Positions 45,732 to 56,545 of a DNA stretch of 64,000 nt are shown piece by piece. Source of the DNA: Zingiber officinale. Taxonomy: Eukaryota; Streptophyta; Magnoliopsida; Zingiberales; Zingiberaceae. The notes beneath the pieces are model-generated. The model saw nothing but the letters and a program-made list of their open reading frames with translations, searched no databases and had not been told where the DNA came from. Location of the stretch: positions 9,744,894-9,808,893 of the forward strand of contig NC_056002.1 of assembly GCF_018446385.1 (NCBI RefSeq), in the 5' to 3' direction. Position numbers and translations under genes: made by a program. Each line of letters starts with the position of its first letter. The stretch's first letter is position 1.

Positions 45732-46713
45732 ATGGAAGAGGCTAGAAAACTCACTATCATTACTTTGACGCAAGGGGAACTAGATCTACTCATCAACACC
45801 AGCGTCCAAAGGACGCTGTAGAAGCAGCAACAACAACAACAAGGAGCCACCGGTGGTACTCTGCCACCACCCAATCTAGTTACATCTATAATGGCTCATC
45901 AGAGGGAGAAAGTGGCTAGGGAGGAAGGCCCAGTTCATTTGGAATGTGTGTCTCACTCACTGGCTCCCCGACATCGAGCTCTTTTTCGCACGCCGCTCGA
46001 GCATATAGACGAAGAGGAACCCCACCGAGAATCCTATGAGGAAGCACCTGTATAAGAAATACGAAGGGGAAAGGCTCTTGCATGATATGACTCCCCTAAA
46101 GAAGTTAACACCCCGTTTGCTCCAAAGGTGTTAGAAAATAAGCTATCGAAGCATTATCAAAACTTGGTCATAGGGGAATACTCAAGGTCGATTGACCATG
46201 AGGATCATCTTGTCAAATTTGAGCATGTTGCCCTCCTTCACCAATTTACCGATAAGGTGAAGTGTCGGGTGTTCCTCACCACCTTTGGTGGTTCTGTACA
46301 AAGGTGGTTTAAGCGGTTGCCTATTGAATCTATTCGTCGTTTCAAAGATTTTCGCAAGGTTTTCGTTCACTACTTTGGAAGTATTCAATGCTATCAAAAG
46401 ACTCCTCTGAGTTTTTTCTCATTGAAACAGGGGCCTAAGGAGTCACTGAGGTCTTATATTAAAAAAATTCAATTAAGTGGCTATGGACGTTCCTTCCGCT
46501 ACTACCGAGATCTTGATGAGCGCATTCTCCCAAGGGCTTGTCAATAATGATTTCTTCAATTTTTTGGTCAGGAAAACCTCAAGCAATTTCAATCATCTGC
46601 TGGATCGATCGATCGAATATATCAATGTTGAAGAGACGCAAGCCGCCCAGAGGAAAGACGCCCCTGCACCAACACCGGTGCCCGCACCTGAGCGTCGAGC
46701 ATTATCCGTATAA
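45732..46713 (+). pseudogene. Gypsy gag remnant
   Basis: Starts at the ATG of MEEARKL. In-frame stops (TAG near 45819, TAA near 46052, TGA near 46087) precede the capsid-like core at 46128-46470 (DHEDHLVKFEHVALLH, RWFKRLP, FVHYFGS). The frame shifts near 46475 to DVPSATTEILMSAFSQGLVNNDFF and YINVEE, ending in a Pro-rich tail. The match to Tat-type gypsy gag is clear; it is not functional. Confidence 0.88.
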
Positions 46714-46739
46714 GAAGAAAATAGGGAGAGAGCAAGAAA

Positions 46740-49700
46740 TAATATGAGAGTAATAAAATCTATTGTTCATTGATATTTTCCCTAAGAACAATACAATATA
46801 AAATGTTCAAAAAGTACTTGGTCAATTAACTAATTAATAAATAATAGAATTATTCTAAAAATAATTCTGAGAATAATTATAACAGAATTATTAGAATAAT
46901 CCAAATACTAATATGATTTGATTTGGTAATTTGATCCAGTCAATTTTGATAATTCTATTTTATCTCTTTTACCCTCCGATAAACTCAATGGGAGATCTCT
47001 AATGTTGAGTTTGCTTGCTAACTTATTGAAACATTGTCTAGATAGTGGCTTAGTAAAGATGTCAGCGATTTGATCTTCAGCAGAAATATAAGAGACAGAT
47101 AACTGCTGAGTTTTCACACGCTCACGAACAAAATGAAAATCAATTTCCACATGTTTTGTACGAGCATGAAAGATTGGATTTGTTGTAAGATATGTTGCTC
47201 CAATATTATCACACCAAATTTTTGGTGCAATATTTGATGCAAGATAAAGTTCAGAGAGAAGTGATTTAAGTCAAATAATTTCTGACGTTGTATTTGCTAT
47301 AGCTTTATATTCTGCCTCAGTGCTTGAACGAGATACCGTAGGTTGCTTTTTCGAATTCCATGAGATAAGATTTCGTCCAAGAAATATTGTATATCCACTA
47401 GTAGAGTATCTATCTTCAGGAGAACTTGCCCAATCGGTATCATTATATGCATGTAAATCTCGAGACGATTGGTGATATAAAAGAAGACCATGTAAAATAG
47501 TACCTTTGAGATAACGAAGTATTCTTTTTACATTATCCCAATTTTGTTCAGTTGGAGCATGCATGAATTGACAAGCATGATTTACCGCAAAAGTAATATC
47601 AGGCGTGTGATAGTGACATATTGTAAGGTCCCAACAATACTTTGATAAATCTGTGGATCAGATAGAGCAGGAGAGGATGAAGTTGGAGTGTTGTTTATAG
47701 CAATTGGTGTAGAGACTGGACGTGCTCCATCCATTTTGGCTCTTTGAAGAAGTCCAGTAATGTATTTGCTCTAAGAGAGAAGATAGTCATCCTCATGTGG
47801 AATAAGCTCAATATCAAGAAAAAAATGAGCAATACCCAAATCTCGAGTAGGAAATTCTTGATTGAGAATACTTAATAAAGTTGTGATACCCTTGTGATCA
47901 ATGTCGGTTATCAGAATGTCATCCACATAAATAAGAAAAAATATCATATTTCCATTATTATATTTGTGAAATAGAGACGAATCAGTCTTTGATCTACAAA
48001 ATCCTTGAGCTTGTAACCAATTAGATAGTCGATGAAATCATGCACGAGGAGCTTGTCGAAGACCATATAAGGATTTCTTGAGTTGGCAAACATGAGATGG
48101 AAATTGTGGATGAATGAACCCAGGTGGTTTCTCCATAAATACAGTTTCCTCAAGATGACCATGGAGAAATGCATTTGAAATGTCCAATTGTCGTACAAGC
48201 CAATTAGAACTAACAACTATTGATAATAATAGTATGACACATGTAATTTTGATGACTGGGCTAAAAGTGTCATTAAAATCAATACCTGGTTGTTGACTAA
48301 ATCCTTTAGCTACAAGTTGAGGTTTGTATCTTTCAAGAGAACCATCAGCTTGATGCTTAAGATAGAATACCCATTTAGAGCCCACAACATTCATTGAGGG
48401 AGTGCGCGGAACTAGAGTCCATGTTCTATTATGAAGAAGTGCATCAAATTCTGTAGCCATTGCACTACGCCAGTTTGGATCCTTATTTGCTTGTGTAAAA
48501 CAGGTTGGTTCAATAGATTTTGAAGAGACCACTAGTCTCGTGGAAGGGGATATCGAGTTGCATTTGGTGGGCAACGCTCATAAATATCACAAATGGGAAG
48601 CATGTGACGAGGACATTATCATCTGAATCACTTGTTGATGACGATGAGGAAGTAGGCTGACATGGTGATGTAGATGACGGACTTGCATTATCCGAGGAAC
48701 CAGAGAGCATATTATCTTCGATCGACGATGCTTCTAAGACTAGAGAAGCAACCTGAGGTGATTCTGATGATATATGAGAGTTATTAGAGAGCTCCGGAGC
48801 AGGACCTAGGATGCCATCACTTCTGATAATATTATGTGACATTAAGAAGGTGTCACTTATATCTGGAGGAGAGATTGAAGAAACTACCGAAAATGGGAAT
48901 ATAGACTTATCAAAAGTAACATGTCGTGAAATATAAATTCATCCTGTTGGTATATGCAAGCAACGATAACCATGGTGCAAATTGCTATAACCAAGGAAAA
49001 TACATTGTAGTGAACGAGAGTCAAGTTTGTGTTTAGAATAGGGGCGTAACCATGGATAACATGCGCAATCAAAAATTTAAAAAAAAGTGTAATAAGGGGT
49101 TTGATTATAAAGTTTTTCAAAAGGACATTTATGATTGAGCAATGGAGTAGGAAGTCAATTTATGAGATATACTGCAGTGCTAACAACTTCATCCCAAAAT
49201 TTACGCGGAACCGATGCATGATGAAGAAGAGCTAAGGCAGTTTCAACTATATGCCTATGTTTTCTCTCAGCAGAGCCATTTTGTTTTGGAGTGTGAGGAC
49301 AAGAAACTCGATGAACAATTTCACAAGAGACAAGATGACGATGGAGAGCTTGATAAAAGATCGTCATGTTTTCTCTCAGCATGGTTTGGAGTATTTTACG
49401 ATTAAAAGATCGTTCAACTTGAATTTAAAAATTACAGAATATATCAAATAAATCAGATTTCTTTCTCATAGGATAGAGCCAAGTATATTTACTAAAATGA
49501 TCAATGAATGTAACATAATATTGGAAACCTTGATTAGACAAAATAAGTGCAGGGCCCCAAACATCAGAATGGATTATTTCAAGTGAAAAATTAGAAACAT
49601 GATCGGATGAAGAGAAAGGTAGCTTATGACTTTTAGATTCCATGCAGACCCTACATGAATGCATGAGATGGAGAGGAGGTAATAGAAGTAGGTAAACCAT

Positions 49701-50480
49701 ACCTATTGATGATTAATTGAACAATACGAAGGGAAGGATGACCAAGTCAAGCATGCCAAGCTGGTTTATTTGTGCATTCACCAACAAAAGCTTTGATTGA
49801 AGAACTCTGAAGACAATAGAGGCCATTTTTGATTCTCCCATAAAACACAATAGTATTTGTTCCTCTATCCTTTATAAAATAATGATTATGATGAAACTCA
49901 AAAATGACATTATTATCAAGACAAAATTGACGTGTAGAAAGTAAATTTTTAGTGATAGATGGAACATGAAAGACATTGCGCATGTGAAAAGTTCAATTAG
50001 ATAAATGAACATATGTGTTTCCAAGATTAGCAATTTGTAAACCTGAACCATCGCTTACTTGCACCGTATTTGAGCCATAATATGGCATTACACCTGTAAG
50101 GATATTATAATCTGATGTGACATGATGAGTTGCTCCAGTGTCAATATACCAATCAGTAGATGAAAACTCTGGGGTTTTACCACAAGTAGGCATAGACGAA
50201 AGAACTTTAGGATATACTTGTGAAATAAATGGTTGTCTTGAGGCTGTAGGACCACCAATGAAATTTGAGTCAAATGGACTATGTGAAAGGTCTCTGTGCA
50301 AGGTTTGTCTGTGTGCACAAGATTATAAGAGGAGAACATCCATTAGAGTTGGCTCGTGGAATCTTGAAGAGCTTTCCAATTTGTTCATAATCGTTCTTCC
50401 GACAGCATGTTATTCTTCGATATCTTCTCCGATCTTTTTCTTCAAGCATCACTGTGAGTTTTTCATTTTGTAAGAAAAAC
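46740..50480 (-). mobile_element. Copia (Ale/Retrofit-like) element, decayed
   Basis: The pol order on the minus strand is protease (WYIDTGATHHVTSD, 50160s), GAG-pre-integrase (49983-49747), integrase (HSDVWGPA, HTPKQNGSAERKHR, 49700-49155), RT (WRSAMATEFDALLHNRTW, QLDISNAFLHG, 48574-47900) and RNase H ([15 protein letters not shown], 47564-46908). A short AT-rich 3' LTR candidate lies at about 46745-46925. No matching 5' LTR is seen near 50500. Confidence 0.85.
46908..50301 (-). pseudogene. Copia polyprotein remnant (PR-INT-RT-RH)
   Basis: At least seven open segments in changing frames cover what should be one polyprotein. The longest is 48574-48038 with the full RT N-terminal half up to KSLYGLRQAPRA. 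The catalytic YVDD region is present near 47920 (VDDILITDID). Breaks lie near 49155, 48900, 48040 and 47600. Confidence 0.88.
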
Positions 50481-50564
50481 CAAGATCAAGATCTACTATG
50501 GGAGATTACTGTGAGTTTTATAGTTTTGTATTTATGTATTTTTCAGCTCTAGAACTATCAACAA

Positions 50565-51640
50565 CCTCATCAGAATCATAAATTGAGGCCTATGCTGGAA
50601 TCGCACAATGACATGTCACCAAGAAAATGAAGATGAAGCAAGCTCATCCAAAATGAGCATCGATGAAGGAGTGACATCAGAAGAAAGCAGCACTTTAGGG
50701 GGAGCTTCAGATTGCAAGATCGACAAGGTAAGTCAGGTACAGTCTCTTTCTCCTGACAAGTCATTTCAGTTTATAAAACTATTATCGAAAAATTGTTGTA
50801 AGTTAGAAAAAATAAAATACGGAGTTAAAATCAGCCTTAGTTGGTTCTTATCGATTAGAAAATTTCGACAAAGTAAAAATTTCTTATCGATTAGAAAATT
50901 TTGACAAAGTAAAATTAAAAATTGAAAATTGAAAAAGCAAATGGAAAATTTGAAAAGTAATGCATGCTCAACTTTTATTACTTCTAATTTTAAAAAATTT
51001 TCAGGACTTAACTGGTATCTTAAATATCATAAGGGTCAAATTATGAAAATATCATAGAAATATATTCTTAAAAAATTCATGATTAATCCTGTAGGAAGGA
51101 ATCTATTGTGGGTTCCAAAATCATATTTAGATTGATTATTTTTTTTGAACTATGTGCCTTCAGAGAGAAAATTAAATATTTAATTTCTTTAAAAGGCTTT
51201 ATCTAGAAAGTGGTTGTTGTTCCAATAACCAAGAAGGTCTAATCCTGGCCACAACCTGAAAATCAATTATTGAAATAAATATTTAATTAACTTACCGTGA
51301 AGCTTTTAACTAATGCTTTAAATTGTTTGTTCAAATTTCTATTAGAAAAAGTCAGATTATTAAAATTTATTTAAGTTATTTTTTTGTGAAACTTTAATCT
51401 AAACAATTTAAAAAAAAAATTTTTTGTTAGAAAATTTTCTATGAACTAGTTATCAAAATGCAAATTTTTAAATTTTGCCTAAGACTCAACTTTTTGTGAA
51501 TTTTTTTCTATTCAACCCTTGTTAATTAAAAAAGAAAAAAAAGAGAGGAATTTTGTTTGTAAAACCAAAGTTTTTAACTTAACCTTTCATATTTTTCCCC
51601 TTAGACTTTAAATTTAGCTTTTCCAAAGTCATATTAAAAG
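50565..51640 (+). mobile_element. Partial internal region of a gag-only retroelement (left unit of a tandem array)
   Basis: The sequence matches 53450-54360: an acidic gag tail (MSIDEG.., SFQFIKLLSKN), then tggttccaaaatc, tatctagaaagtggttgttgtt, ccacaacctgaaa. It runs straight into the next LTR at about 51646 without a purine tract, so the junction has been deleted or recombined. Confidence 0.8.
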
Positions 51641-51645
51641 TATCC

Positions 51646-52470
51646 CAAGTCAGGTTAGGTCCTATTAGTATTTGATCTCTGTGTCTAAGTGTGCAGGAGC
51701 TTAGGAGCATAGGAAGTCGAGCAGAAGATGCAGCTAGCAAGAAGGATAGCACGGGAAGAGAGTCGACGAGCTCGATGCATCCGAGGGATAAGGTGTTGTG
51801 GAAGAGTACACCGGTGGATGAGAAGGACGAGTGCGGCAGTCTGAGGGACGAGAAGTCGGGGAGAAAGTCTGCTCGAGGAGAAGGCCAGAAAATAGGTTTG
51901 GGTGAACCCTATTTCGGTTGGCCGAAATCATCCAAGCGATCGGAGCAGCAAGAGAGCCAAAAGGGAGCTGCGGAGCTGCTGAAGGCGCTCTCAAAGGAGT
52001 TAAAGGCTCCTCCGCACCTTTAACTGGGAAGGCACTTTCAACCCATCATGGAAGGCGCCTTCGAACAGGCAAATATTATCGTTGCCAAAGGACAAACCTT
52101 TATCCTTTGGCACCTCGCTAGAAGCGCCTTCCAGCCCCAGATAAGATTTTCGAGGAGTTATAAAAAGACCCCTGGACCTAGGAAATAAATATCAACTCCA
52201 GTATTCATTTGCTAGCCAACTGTCTGAGCACTTAACGAGTGTAAGAGGCTTCTCTACCTTCACCGAAGGAGATCTTTTATAGCTTTTTTGTTATCCTTTG
52301 ATTAATAACCACCTACGTTGTAACCAAGTAAATCTTGTGCCTTGTCTTTTTAGTTGTTAATTTAATTTACTATTATTGTTGCTTTTAATTAAAGATGAAA
52401 GAACAGGAAGGATGTTGTTTTTGTTGATAGGTATTTCACCCCTCTCTTGTCGGCCACCAACGACCTAACA
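51646..52470 (+). repeat. 5' LTR of the gag-only retroelement
   Basis: About 825 bp, lacking the first 45 bp or so seen in the 3' LTR. It has TATAAAAAG at 52159-52167 and GGCGCC palindromes (52045 region). It ends ..CCTAACA, and the tRNA-iMet primer site TGGTATCAGAGC follows at 52473-52484. Confidence 0.9.
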
Positions 52471-54556
52471 ATTGGTATCAGAGCCCAACCATCTCAGAAG
52501 GACTAACCGCCGACTAAAGCACTGAAACAATGGTCAGACCTACAATCTTCCCACCGAAGTTCGTGGGAGAATTTGTGTCATGGAAGAAACGTATGGAGAT
52601 ATTTTTTAAAACTAATTTTGAAATTTTATTAATAATTAAATGTAGTTTTGTAGCTCCTAAAGACCCCCTAAGGAAATGGAAAAGAAGAGTACCAATGGAC
52701 CAAGAAGAAGCAAGCATATTTCGTAGTAAACAGACGAGCTGAGTTCCATCTACTCAGCATACTTCCACCCTAGGAAGTAAATCGGATCGGAGATTACGAA
52801 TCAGCAAAGGAACTTTTGAAGAAGTTCCTATAGCTACATGAAGGAACTTCCGAAGCAAAGCTCATGAGATGGGACCTACTCTGGAACCAACTAATGAACC
52901 TCTGGATGGAAGAAAGCGAAACAGTTGCACATCTGCACTCGAGGATCAAAGAACTCATCACCAGACTCGCAAATCTCAGAGAAAAGGTAGCGAATCGAGA
53001 TTCATTAAGGTATACTTTAAACGCATTTACTAGGACACTCGAGTGGACATCTATATTCGATTCATTTTACATATCTAAAGACCTCGAAGTTAGTTAATTA
53101 GAAAGTTTTTTTTTTCTATTTTTGAACTTCACGAATCAAGATGTGCAGACTTACAAAACAAAGGAGAAAAGACAACCCACAATATAGCACTAAAAGTCAA
53201 TCAAAAGGGCAAACCATATTCAGACTCTGAAACATCCATCAACACAAATAAAGCGACAATATTGGTAAAAAAATTTAATAAATTTATTCAATTTAATAAA
53301 TTTAAAGAAAAAGGAGAATGTCTGATGTTATAACTGCAATGAAGAAGGACATATCAAGGATGACTGCCCCAAATTAAAGAAAAAGGAGAATGGCAAGGGC
53401 AACAGACCAAAGCACTATAATTTGAAAGTCACATAGGATGAATCATCGTCCTCTAAGTCCAAGATCGAAGCTTACGCCAGACTAGCTCTACTGGCTGACC
53501 GCCAAGAAGAAGATGAAAGTAGCTCAGAAATGAGCATTGATGAAGGGGGAGGATTATCAGAGGAAAGATCCGATGAAGGGGGAGCGTCAATTCACGAGGT
53601 AAGTGAGGTACATGCTTTTTCACCTGAACAATCTTTCCAATTTATCAAAATATTTTCTAAAAATTTATGCAAATTAGAAAATGAAGATACTGATTTGAAA
53701 AGACAATTGGCCAAGGCATGCCCATTAGAATTATTTGATAGTTTAAAGTTAGAAAATAAAAAATTAAAAGGAAAAATAAAATTACTCAAATAAAATTCTA
53801 TATACACAAATACCTATAATCATTGGAATGTTAAACCTATCAGTAGGCTAAACTAGTATTTATGATTTTACAGTGGGCAACTTAGAAAAATCTCCAAAAG
53901 TTTTATACCCCCCCCCCAAATTTTTAATTAATCTAGTAGGAAGGAACCTATATTGGGTTCCAAAATCGTATTTGAATTGAATTTTCTTTTGATCTTTCAA
54001 AGTGAAAAATAAATATTTAATTTCTTTAAGAGACTTTGTCTAGAAAGTAGTTGTTACTCTAATAACTAAAAAGGCCTAGTGTCTCGCCACAACCTGAAAG
54101 TCAATTAATGAAATGAATGTTTAATTAACTAACTGTTAAACATTTAAATTAACTAATACTTTCAATGTTTGTCAAAAATTCTATCAGAAATTATTTAGAA
54201 ATTTTTTTACTATTTCATCACTTATATTTTTTTAACAGTTAGAAAATTTTTCAAAGTATTTTCTTTTGACTCAAATTTTTGGGCTTACACCTTAATATTT
54301 TTCTAAAATTTTTTCCTTAGACTTTTTAATGAACCTTTTTTTTATTTGATCAAAAGGGGGAGAAGTGAATAACAAGTCTAGGGGGAGGGTACTTGCAAAG
54401 CTTAGAAAATTTTTACTTGCAAATTTTTTACATGCAAATTTTTAATTAGAAAAATTTTTGACTTGCAAATTTTTTTTTTTACAAATATTAAAGCTATTTC
54501 TTTTTATGGTTTACCCTAACTTAAGTTGGATTTAATCACATCAAAAAGGGAGAGAT
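52471..54556 (+). mobile_element. Internal region of the gag-only retroelement
   Basis: 2.1 kb between the LTRs. It holds the primer site, a broken gag with a zinc knuckle, and 0.7 kb of T-rich non-coding DNA with a purine tract caaaaagggagagat before the 3' LTR. There is no trace of protease, integrase or RT, so it depends on another element; SIRE-like copia is the likely relative because of the gag style and iMet primer site. Confidence 0.8.
52530..53793 (+). pseudogene. Copia-type gag remnant with CCHC zinc knuckle
   Basis: Begins MVRPTIFPPKFVGEFVSWKKRMEI, the usual plant copia gag start, with the first break near 52680. The zinc knuckle C-x2-C-x4-H-x4-C (CYNCNEEGHIKDDC) is at 53326-53367. 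The acidic tail 53530-53793 ends in a Lys/Leu-rich coiled-coil-like stretch. Several stops and shifts break the middle. Confidence 0.85.
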
Positions 54557-54969
54557 TGTTGGAACCCCGTGGTAGTTTTGATGTGATCAACCAAGTTAGA
54601 TTAGGTCCTGTTAGTGTTTGATCTCTGTGTCTAAGTGTGCAGTAGCTTAGGAGCACAGGAAGTCGAGCGGAAAACGCAGCTAGCGAGAAGGATGGCACGG
54701 GAAGAGAGTCGATAGACTCAGTGCATCCAAAGGGCGAGGTGCTGCGGAAGAGTACATCGGTGGATGAGAAGGGCGCGCGCGGCGGTCCGAGGGACGAGAT
54801 GCGGAGGAGGAAATCTGGTCGAGAAGAAGACCAGAAAATGGGTTCGGGTGAGCCCTATTTTGGTTAGTCGAAATCATCCAAGCGATCAGAGCAGTAAGAG
54901 AGCCAAAAGGGAGTTGCGGAGCTACTGGAGGCACCCTCAAAGGAGTTAAAGGGGCCTCCACACCTTTCA

Positions 54970-55125
54970 GTGGGAAGGCGCCTTCAACCCACCATAGAGG
55001 GAGCCTTCAACCACTTGAAGGCGCCTTCGACCAGATAAATATTGTCGTTGCCAAAGGATAAAGCTTCATCCTTTGGCGCCTCGCTAGAGGTGCCTTCCAG
55101 CCTGTTGGAGGCGCCTTCCAGCCTC
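54970..55125. repeat. GGCGCC palindrome cluster
   Basis: Forms of GAAGGCGCCTTC occur near 54976, 55017 and 55107, with relatives cctttggcgcc and gaggtgccttcc between. The 5' LTR has the same cluster near 52045 and 52127. Each lies upstream of the TATA box of its LTR. Confidence 0.8.
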
Positions 55126-55401
55126 AAATAAGATTTTCTAGGGGCTATAAAAAGACCCATGGACCTAGAAAATAAATATCAACTCCAGTATTTATTTCCT
55201 AGCCAACTGTTTGAGTAATTAACAAATATAAGAGGCTTCTCTGCCTTCACTAAAGGAGATCATTTAGAGTTTTTTCATTGTCCTTAGATTAACAACCACC
55301 TAGGTTGTAACCAAATAAATCTTGTGCCTCATCTTTATAGTTGTTAATTTAATTTACTATTATTGTTGCTTTTAATTAGAGTTGAAAGAACGGGAAGGGT
55401 A

Positions 55402-56484
55402 TGTTGGGACCTTGACGCCCGCTAGAGGGGGGTGAATAGCGTCTCACCCAAATCGATTGCTTCCTATAATGTTAGTTCACAGTGGAAATACAAAAACAAA
55501 TACTAACAAGAGAAAGCAAACCTAACACGTTGATTTAACGTGGTTCGGAGATAAAGCTCCTACTCCACGGTTGTCCGTAAGGTGGACGATCCCGATCCGT
55601 CGGTGGATGATTCCCCGGAAAACCTCCGGCTAGCTTAAGCTCCTTGTTGGTGGAGAAACCTTGCCACAAACATTTGAATACAAGCACACCGATCACTCGA
55701 AGGCTTGGGAGACTCTAATAGGCTTTAACCAAGTCTATTTCGTCAACCATGCCCAAGCACCTCGAGCTCTATTAAATAGAGCTCGAGAGGAAAACACTAA
55801 GCTGTTTTCCCGCTACCAGTCGACTGGTGTATGCACCAGTCGACTGGTCCTTTAAGTGAAGCCGACCGTTACCCAACGTTCGGCTACCAGTCGACTGCTA
55901 CAGTGTACCGGTCGACTGCTACAGTAACCAGTCGACTGCTACAGTGTCACAGCAGTACTGCTACAGTGTCACAATAGTACTGCTACATATCGCAATAGTA
56001 CTGCTATAGTGTCGCTACAGTACTGCTACAGTGTCGCTACAGTAAATCCTAAAAACACATAGAATTTTGACCTAAGTACAATCACTCAGTACTCGTCCTC
56101 GCCCGACCAACCTAGACCTAGCCTTCTAGCCTCCTCCATCAGCCTCGCGTCCCTCGGATGTCTCCCCATCCTTCACGTCTTGCCTTCTGGAGCTTCCTTC
56201 GGCCTTGTCCATATTGTCGGGTCTTCCTTTGCCAAGAGGCTCCTCACTTCCGGGACTTCATCCATTGCCAAGTCACACTTGGACTTACGTTGCCAAGACT
56301 ACATGCTTGGACTTACACCGCCAAGACTCATTCTTGGACTTTCCTCATTTGCCAAGATCACACTTGGACTTTCCTTGTTGTACCTGTATCCTGTACACTC
56401 ACAATTCATATCAAATACAACAATAAACCTAACTTAAACCTTTGCCCAAACATCAAAACTTAGGGCACCTAGATTGCTCCAACA
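55402..56484. mobile_element. Solo LTR nested in the 3' LTR
   Basis: 1083 bp from TGTTGGGACC to GCTCCAACA, flanked by the 5-bp duplication GGGTA (55397-55401, 56485-56489). The interior has the widespread plant LTR phrases gaggggggtgaatagcg and ttaacgtggttcgg, and a palindrome array at 55817-55940. No internal region remains, which is the product of LTR-LTR recombination. The 101-residue frame near 56158 is chance. Confidence 0.92.
55815..56042. repeat. CCAGTCGACTGG palindromes and CTACAGT repeats
   Basis: Two perfect CCAGTCGACTGG copies at about 55818 and 55838 are separated by tgtatgca, so the pair is itself a longer palindrome. Three half-kept forms (cagtcgactgctacag) follow to 55942. Then five or six units of the type cagtactgctacagtgtcg run to 56042. 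Both parts are self-complementary or nearly so. Confidence 0.9.
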
Positions 56485-56545
56485 GGGTATTATTTTTATT
56501 AATAGGCATTTCACCCTTCTCTTGCTGGTCACCAGCGGTCCAACA

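Larger units (their letters stand above)
44128..46713 (+). mobile_element. Ty3/gypsy element, 5' LTR and gag only
   Basis: A 1556-bp LTR (44128-45683, TGTAACATG...ATGATCA) is followed by a primer-site region TTTGGCACCGTCTGTGGG, typical of plant Tat-lineage gypsy elements, then gag. No protease, RT or 3' LTR follows; a minus-strand copia element begins a few tens of bases later. Confidence 0.8.
54557..56545 (+). repeat. 3' LTR of the gag-only retroelement, split by a solo LTR
   Basis: Starts TGTTGGAACCCC after the purine tract. The left part is 54557-55401, the right part 56485-56545 (ends ..GGTCCAACA). TATAAAAAG is at 55146-55154. GAAGGCGCCTTC-type palindromes cluster at 54974-55125. Confidence 0.9.

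Noticed and set aside
56158..56463. 101-residue frame rich in Cys and His
   Set aside because: Lies in a solo LTR with repeated cttggactt phrases; neighbouring frames are open as well.
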